Below, piece after piece: positions 6,330 through 10,215 of a stretch of 10,215 bases of DNA. Below the pieces are notes generated by a model. It was given only the letters and a program-made list of their open reading frames with translations. It was not told where the DNA came from and searched no databases. The stretch comes from Chloroflexota bacterium. GTDB taxonomy: Bacteria > Chloroflexota > Anaerolineae > Anaerolineales > DRMV01. Every line of letters begins with the position of its first letter. Positions within the stretch are counted from its first letter, which is position 1. The translations under genes and the position numbers were made by a program. The DNA lies in contig JAADEP010000043.1 of assembly GCA_013153335.1 (NCBI GenBank), forward strand, positions 1 through 10,215, written 5' to 3'.

Positions 6330-7355
6330 ATGCGGTTACGACGCGTACGGCTCCGGTCGCCTTATGAAGGCTTTTCGGTCGCGGTCGCGTGGGAAGGACA
6401 ATGGATCCCGCTAGTCGTGGCACTGGATCAGCTCCGTTGGGCCGACCGCGCGCCCACGTTGGCGCAAGGCGCGGCGCGCGACGTGCTCGCGTTCCTCATG
6501 CTGCGCGAAAAAGCCCAAGACGAGGCCCACGCGCTGCTTGAAAAAGTCGCGCAGGAAGGTCTGCTGTTCGGCGAGAGCTTTGACCCAACCCCGCGCCTGC
6601 CTTTTCAGCCCCTCTCGTTCCGTGACTTCATGCTGTACGAAGAACATTTCATCCAAGCTGCCAAAGGGATGGTGCGACGTTTCTTCCCCAAGAAATGGCC
6701 CATGGTGCAGTGGATGGAGCGCTTGACGGGCAAGCCGCCCAAGGCGCTACGCCCCAAACCAATTTGGTATGAGAAGCCCATCTACTACATGGGCAGCCAT
6801 ATCAACGTCTACACCGAAGGCGAGACCATCCCTTGGCCGTCGTACACCCAAGCGTTGGACTATGAGTTGGAGATCGGCTTTGTCATCGCGCAGCCGCTGC
6901 GAGACGCTTCGCCCAAAGAAGCTGAGGCCGCAATCGGGGGCTTTTTGGTGGTCAACGACTTCAGTGCACGCGATGTGCAGTACGCGGAGATGACCAGCGG
7001 TTTTGGACCGGTCAAAGCCAAGAACTTCGCCAACGGCTTGGGCGCCGAGGTCGTGACCGCGGATGAAGTGCTCCCCTTGATTGAGGACCTGGCCGCTCGG
7101 GTCGAGGTCAACGGCGAGCTTTGGGGGACCGGCCACAGTCGAGGCATGCAATTTTCGCTGGGTGAAGCTGTGGCGTACGCGTCCTTAGGCGAGCAGGTCC
7201 TGCCCGGGGAGGTGATGGCCACGGGGACGTTGCCCGGCTGTAGCGGCATGGAGACGGATCATTGGCTTCGGCCCGGCGATCGGATTACCCTGACCATCGA
7301 GCGCATCGGGCAATTGACGAACATCATCGGCCCTCGGGCAGGGGCAGAAGCCTAG
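6330..7355 (+). CDS. Fumarylacetoacetate hydrolase family protein
   Basis: This family cleaves carbon-carbon bonds in acylpyruvates or catalyses related hydrolysis and decarboxylation with a divalent metal. The 341-residue protein carries the metal ligands in the expected order: D99 in LSFRDFMLYEEH, E179 and E181 in LDYELEIGFVI, and D210 in VNDFSARDVQ. H106, seven residues after D99, occupies the place of the general base in mammalian fumarylacetoacetase, and K231 in KAKNF fits the active-site lysine. The C-terminus has the MATGTLPGCSG turn and LRPGDRITLTIERIG. The N-terminal 90 residues form the less conserved domain seen in the longer FAH members. The ATG has AGGAGG five bases upstream. No tyrosine or homogentisate catabolic gene is nearby, so the substrate is unknown; fumarylacetoacetase, acylpyruvase or another FAH activity are all possible. 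It probably shares a transcript with galE, 22 bases downstream. Confidence 0.92.
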   Translation: MRLRRVRLRSPYEGFSVAVAWEGQWIPLVVALDQLRWADRAPTLAQGAARDVLAFLMLREKAQDEAHALLEKVAQEGLLFGESFDPTPRLPFQPLSFRDFMLYEEHFIQAAKGMVRRFFPKKWPMVQWMERLTGKPPKALRPKPIWYEKPIYYMGSHINVYTEGETIPWPSYTQALDYELEIGFVIAQPLRDASPKEAEAAIGGFLVVNDFSARDVQYAEMTSGFGPVKAKNFANGLGAEVVTADEVLPLIEDLAARVEVNGELWGTGHSRGMQFSLGEAVAYASLGEQVLPGEVMATGTLPGCSGMETDHWLRPGDRITLTIERIGQLTNIIGPRAGAEA

Positions 7356-7377
7356 ACGCCTTCAAGGCGGAGGAACG

Positions 7378-8373
7378 ATGCGACGGGTTTTCTTGACCGG
7401 CGGGGCGGGCTACATAGGGTCCATCATGGCCGAGCGCTTGCTCGCGGCCGGGTACGAGGTCACGGTATACGATTCTTTGGTCACCGGCCACCGCGAAGCC
7501 GTGCCCGAAGCGGCTGATTTTATCCACGGCGATTTGGCCGATGCGGAACGGCTATATGCCGCACTGCGCGCTCGGCCTTACGACGTCGTCTTCCACTTCG
7601 CCGCGTTTATCCAGGCTGGCGAGAGCATGCGCGAGCCTGGGAAATATTTTCGCAACAATGTGGCCAATACTATCCATTTGCTCGAGGCCATGGTCGCAGC
7701 TGGAGTGAACGCGCTGGTGTTTTCCTCCACCGCGGCGGTGTATCGCTGGAAGGATACCCCTTTGCGCGAAGAGGACCCTATCGAGCCGACCAATGTGTAT
7801 GGCCAGACCAAGTACATGGTCGAACAGATGCTGCAATGGTATCAACGCGTGCACGGGCTGCGATACGCCGCGCTGCGGTATTTCAATGCCGCCGGGGCTT
7901 CAGCCATCCGGGGCGAAGACCATCCGGACGAGAGCCACTTGATCCCCCTGGTGTTGCAGGTGGCGTTAGGCCAACGACCGCACATCGCGATCTTCGGTAC
8001 CGATTACCCCACGCCCGATGGGACGGCCATCCGCGACTACATCCACGTGTTGGACTTGGTTGAAGCGCACCTGCTCGCGATGGACGCGTTGGAGGACCGC
8101 GCTCGTTTGGTATACAACCTGGGCAATGGTCGGGGCTATTCGGTGAAGGAAGTTATCGAAACCGCGCGCCGGGTGACCGGCCATCCGATCCCCGCGGTCG
8201 AAGCCCCGCGCCGCCCCGGGGACCCGCCGCGTTTGGTCGCGTCGTCGGAGCGAGCCCAACGCGAGCTGGGTTGGCGCCCCCGCTTCCCCGCGCTCGAGGA
8301 CATCATCGCCAGTGCCTGGGCTTGGCATCGGGCGCATCCTTATGGATATGCCGGCATGCCCCACAAAGCGTGA
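7378..8373 (+). CDS. galE: UDP-glucose 4-epimerase (GalE-type extended SDR)
   Basis: GalE interconverts UDP-glucose and UDP-galactose using tightly bound NAD, feeding galactose use and surface-glycan synthesis in the cytoplasm. The 331 residues begin with the Rossmann motif FLTGGAGYIGS, and D32 in VYDSL follows the second strand. HFAAFIQAGES with YFRNNV is typical of GalE. The catalytic set is T118 in FSSTAAVY, in the position of the Ser of the E. coli enzyme, with Y141 and K145 in NVYGQTKYMVE. Later motifs are LRYFNAAGA, HLIPLVLQVALG, GTAIRDYIHVLDL and YNLGNGRGYSVKEVI, followed by the RRPGDPPRLVAS segment. The ATG has GGAGG four bases upstream, next to a small palindrome, and lies 22 bases after the FAH-family gene. 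The complete motif order makes GalE the most likely assignment; a related UDP-sugar epimerase with another C4 substrate cannot be excluded. The functional link to the FAH enzyme is not obvious. Confidence 0.94.
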   Translation: MRRVFLTGGAGYIGSIMAERLLAAGYEVTVYDSLVTGHREAVPEAADFIHGDLADAERLYAALRARPYDVVFHFAAFIQAGESMREPGKYFRNNVANTIHLLEAMVAAGVNALVFSSTAAVYRWKDTPLREEDPIEPTNVYGQTKYMVEQMLQWYQRVHGLRYAALRYFNAAGASAIRGEDHPDESHLIPLVLQVALGQRPHIAIFGTDYPTPDGTAIRDYIHVLDLVEAHLLAMDALEDRARLVYNLGNGRGYSVKEVIETARRVTGHPIPAVEAPRRPGDPPRLVASSERAQRELGWRPRFPALEDIIASAWAWHRAHPYGYAGMPHKA

Positions 8374-8443
8374 ACGTCCCTTGGCCTGGAGAAGTAACCC
8401 AGTTGGACGAGCGCCCTCCCTCGGTGAGGTTCGCCCGGGGGGT

Positions 8444-8453
8444 TTGGTACAAT
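8444..8453 (+). promoter_or_regulatory. Probable -10 region for the chagasin-like gene and trpCF
   Basis: TTGGTACAAT contains TACAAT at 8448-8453, one mismatch from consensus, and shares the TTGGTAYAAT pattern with the yebC promoter. It is 30 bases before the ATG at 8484, in a 110-base gap after galE. No convincing -35 box was found. I saw no terminator hairpin for galE in the same gap, nor an attenuator or leader peptide with Trp codons. Confidence 0.5.
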
Positions 8454-8483
8454 CGTTTCGCGAACTTCACGGGAGGCTACGCC

Positions 8484-8876
8484 ATGCGTTGGGTTTGGTT
8501 GGTTTTGGCTTTGTTGGGCCTATCGTGGGCTGGGGGATGCACGACGGACAACACGCCTCCGGCCTTGGTTTTGGGACCGGATGACGATCAATCGGAAATC
8601 TCGCTCCAGGTCGGGCAGGTGCTCGAGGTCCATTTGCCCGCGAACCCAACCACCGGGTATACCTGGCTGGTCAAAGAAGGCGCGCCCGGTCCGGTCGTAC
8701 TCGTCGCGGAGCCGGGCTTCACGCCCGAAGCGCAACGCCTTGGGGCCGGCGGCACGCTGATTTTGCGCTTCCGCGCAGTTACGCCGGGGGAAACCCGCGT
8801 GCGTTTGGTATATCAGCGCCCTTGGGAAACGGGTGAGCCCGAGGAGGATTTCGAGTTTCGCGTGATTGTGCGCTAA
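8484..8876 (+). CDS. Chagasin-like (MEROPS I42) cysteine protease inhibitor, probable lipoprotein
   Basis: The 130-residue product starts with a hydrophobic signal (WVWLVLALLGLSWAGGC). It ends in a lipobox-like AGGC, so Cys19 would be lipid-modified and the rest would sit outside the membrane. The usual Leu at -3 is Ala here, so plain secretion is possible. The mature part has the three conserved loops of the chagasin/I42 family: NPTTGYTW at 54-61, GAGG at 87-90 with RFRA following, and RPWE at 112-115. In known members these loops block the active-site cleft of papain-like (C1) proteases. The ATG has GGGAGG seven bases upstream; a longer open frame to 8271 overlaps galE and has no support. 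It is followed after 45 bases by trpC and has its own upstream promoter-like box. No C1 protease gene is in the window, so the target is unknown; defence against external proteases or control of an own protease are both possible. Confidence 0.88.
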   Translation: MRWVWLVLALLGLSWAGGCTTDNTPPALVLGPDDDQSEISLQVGQVLEVHLPANPTTGYTWLVKEGAPGPVVLVAEPGFTPEAQRLGAGGTLILRFRAVTPGETRVRLVYQRPWETGEPEEDFEFRVIVR

Positions 8877-8921
8877 CGAGGGCCCATTTCTGCCACCTAT
8901 CTCACCGTTGAGGATGGCCCC

Positions 8922-9764
8922 ATGGCTCTCCCCGCGAGTTTGCCGGATATTTTGGCCCAAATCGCTCAGGTCAAGGTGGAAGAGGTTCAGCAAGCGCGAG
9001 CGCGGGTTCCGTTGGCTGAGATGCGCCGGCGGGCCGAGGCCGCACCCCGACCGCGCGATTGGCGCGCGGCGCTCACGAAGCCAGGCGTCCAGGTCATCGC
9101 GGAGGTCAAGGCCGCGTCTCCGAGCGCGGGGGTAATTCACGCGCAGTTGAACCCGGGTGCGCAAGCGCAGCGTTACGCGCGCGCGGGGGCCGCGGCCATC
9201 AGCGTGCTTACTGACCCAACTTTCTTCCACGGCGACCTGGCCCACCTTCAGGCCGTGCGGGCTGCGGTGTCCCTTCCGGTGTTGCGGAAAGATTTCCTTC
9301 TGGACCCCTACCAGGTTTACGAGGCCCGCGCGGCGGGCGCGGATGCGGTCCTGCTGATCGTGGCGCTTTTGGATGACGCCCGGCTTCGCGACTTGCTTGC
9401 GCTGAGTCGCGAGCTCGGTTTAGGCACGTTGGTCGAGGTGCACACCGAGGCCGAGCTTGAACGCGCCCTTGCCGCGGGGGCCGATGTCCTGGGGGTGAAC
9501 AACCGCAATTTGCACACCTTTGAGGTGGACTTGCGCGTAAGCGAAACGTTGCTCCCGCGCGTGCCGGCTGGCGTGGTGCGCGTGGCCGAGAGTGGGGTCG
9601 CGACGCCCGAGGACGTGCGCCGCATGGCGTGCGCGGGCGCGGACGCGGTCTTGGTGGGCACCGCGTTGATGCGCGCGGCAGACCCTGAGGCCGCGACGCG
9701 CGCGTTGGTTCGCGCCGGCCACGTCGGGTGTTCGCCTGAAACCCTTCCTGGGGGTGAGGGGTGA
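8922..9764 (+). CDS. trpC: Indole-3-glycerol phosphate synthase
   Basis: TrpC closes the indole ring in tryptophan synthesis, turning carboxyphenylamino-deoxyribulose phosphate into indole-3-glycerol phosphate with loss of CO2 and water. The 280-residue TIM barrel carries all known catalytic residues: E61 and K63 in IAEVKAASPS, K123 in LRKDF, E172 in LVEVH, N193 in GVNNRNL and S224 in AESGV. The C-terminal phosphate-binding part reads GADAVLVGTALM. The ATG is preceded by GAGG eight bases upstream (8910-8913). The last codons overlap the trpF start by four bases (GTGA), showing translational coupling. The enzyme is the monofunctional type, not the TrpC-TrpF fusion of enteric bacteria. The preceding gene, 45 bases away, is an unrelated protease inhibitor, and trpE, trpG and trpD are not in the window to the left, so the trp genes here may form a partial cluster that continues to the right. 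Confidence 0.97.
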   Translation: MALPASLPDILAQIAQVKVEEVQQARARVPLAEMRRRAEAAPRPRDWRAALTKPGVQVIAEVKAASPSAGVIHAQLNPGAQAQRYARAGAAAISVLTDPTFFHGDLAHLQAVRAAVSLPVLRKDFLLDPYQVYEARAAGADAVLLIVALLDDARLRDLLALSRELGLGTLVEVHTEAELERALAAGADVLGVNNRNLHTFEVDLRVSETLLPRVPAGVVRVAESGVATPEDVRRMACAGADAVLVGTALMRAADPEAATRALVRAGHVGCSPETLPGGEG

Positions 9765-10215
9765 CGAAGGTCAAAATCTGCGGCATCACTCGACTTGCCG
9801 ACGCCCTGGCCGCTGCTCGGGCCGGCGCGGACTTCTTGGGGCTGGTCTTTTACCCCAAGAGCCCGCGTTACATCTCGCCCGACGCGGCCGCTTCGCTGGT
9901 CGCTCAGGCCCGCGCCCACTGGGGCGGACGCGGGCCGTATTGGGTTGGCGTTTTCGTCAACACGCGGCCAAAGCAAATCCGCCGCATTATGGCCCAGGTC
10001 GGGTTGGATTTGGCCCAATTGCACGGCGATGAACCTGTGGCTTGGGTTGCGGCGTTGGAGGGCCGGGGCTACAAAGCGCTGCGCCTGCGCGGTACGCCCG
10101 AGGCTTTTGCCGCGCGGGTGGCCGCGTACGCAGCCGTTGGACCGACCAAGGCGGACTGGCCGCAGGTGCTCGTGGACGCGTACACGCCCCACGCGTATGG
10201 CGGGAGTGGCCAGGT
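9761..10215 (+). CDS. trpF: Phosphoribosylanthranilate isomerase, 3' end beyond window
   Basis: TrpF performs the Amadori rearrangement of phosphoribosylanthranilate just before the TrpC step. The reading frame begins with GTG at 9761, overlapping the trpC stop TGA (9762-9764). No ATG fits: the conserved start, MTKVKICGIT, is reached only from this GTG. The visible 151 residues include the general base Cys7 in KICGIT, the strand FLGLVFYPKSPRYI, VGVFVN, the LHGDE motif at 87-91, and the general acid Asp139 in VLVDAYTPHAYGGSGQ, which is the usual DAYxPxxxGGTG motif with Ser for Thr. The final phosphate-binding loops are missing only because the window ends; no frameshift is seen. A GGGGGT/GAGGG stretch inside the end of trpC can serve as ribosome binding site. 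Confidence 0.95.
   Translation, partial: MTKVKICGITRLADALAAARAGADFLGLVFYPKSPRYISPDAAASLVAQARAHWGGRGPYWVGVFVNTRPKQIRRIMAQVGLDLAQLHGDEPVAWVAALEGRGYKALRLRGTPEAFAARVAAYAAVGPTKADWPQVLVDAYTPHAYGGSGQ

Noticed and set aside
6163..6423. N-terminal extension of the SH3b protein up to an ATG at 6423
   Set aside because: It would run through the divergent promoter region and into the FAH-family gene, its residues are basic and unstructured, and the ATG at 6162 has a good AGGAG.
7357..7369. Palindrome CGCCTTCAAGGCG just before the galE ribosome binding site
   Set aside because: As RNA the stem would be only four pairs with a five-base loop and covers at most one base of the GGAGG; too weak to call a regulatory structure or terminator.

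Overview
The window is GC-rich (especially at third codon positions), densely coding bacterial DNA with ten complete genes and one gene cut by the right edge. The best guess at origin is the phylum Chloroflexota (Anaerolineae/Thermoflexia-like). The reasons are a polytopic membrane protein with a long Thr/Pro/Ser linker leading to an SH3b domain (a construction very common in that phylum), a membrane-anchored SLBB plus helix-hairpin-helix ComEA, and the general style of the GMP/PMM enzymes. This placement is inference from protein style; there is no rRNA or other marker in the window.

Layout. Bases 1-480 hold no gene. The first half carries two imperfect copies of a REP-like unit made of two GC hairpins each, and a TATAAT promoter lies just before the first gene. 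Bases 481-1726 (+) encode a YebC-family translation/regulatory factor followed one base later by RuvC, the Holliday-junction endonuclease. A convergent four-gene block on the minus strand spans 6162 to 1745. In transcription order it is a multi-spanning membrane protein with an extracytoplasmic SH3b domain, a phosphoglucomutase/phosphomannomutase, a mannose-1-phosphate guanylyltransferase, and a ComEA-like DNA-binding protein. Gaps of 28, 32 and 17 bases and good ribosome binding sites argue for one operon. A 167-base divergent promoter region (6163-6329) separates it from a plus-strand pair: a fumarylacetoacetate hydrolase-family enzyme and a GalE-type UDP-glucose 4-epimerase. A further promoter at about 8444-8453 starts the last group: a small chagasin-like (I42) cysteine-protease inhibitor with a probable lipoprotein signal, then trpC (indole-3-glycerol phosphate synthase) and trpF (phosphoribosylanthranilate isomerase). 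trpF starts at a GTG overlapping the trpC stop and runs off the window.

How the genes fit together. PMM and GMP catalyse consecutive steps (mannose-6-P to mannose-1-P to GDP-mannose), so the minus-strand operon makes an activated sugar for polysaccharide or glycoprotein synthesis; GalE on the other strand interconverts UDP-hexoses. trpC and trpF catalyse consecutive steps of tryptophan synthesis in reverse gene order. The remaining genes (yebC, ruvC, the FAH-family enzyme, comEA, the inhibitor) have recognisable families but no obvious pathway link to their neighbours. I see no mobile element, phage gene, CRISPR array, tRNA or rRNA, and no clearly undescribed system. The points most worth a second look are the hairpin repeat at the left edge, the SH3b membrane protein heading the GDP-mannose operon, and the protease inhibitor placed in front of trpCF.
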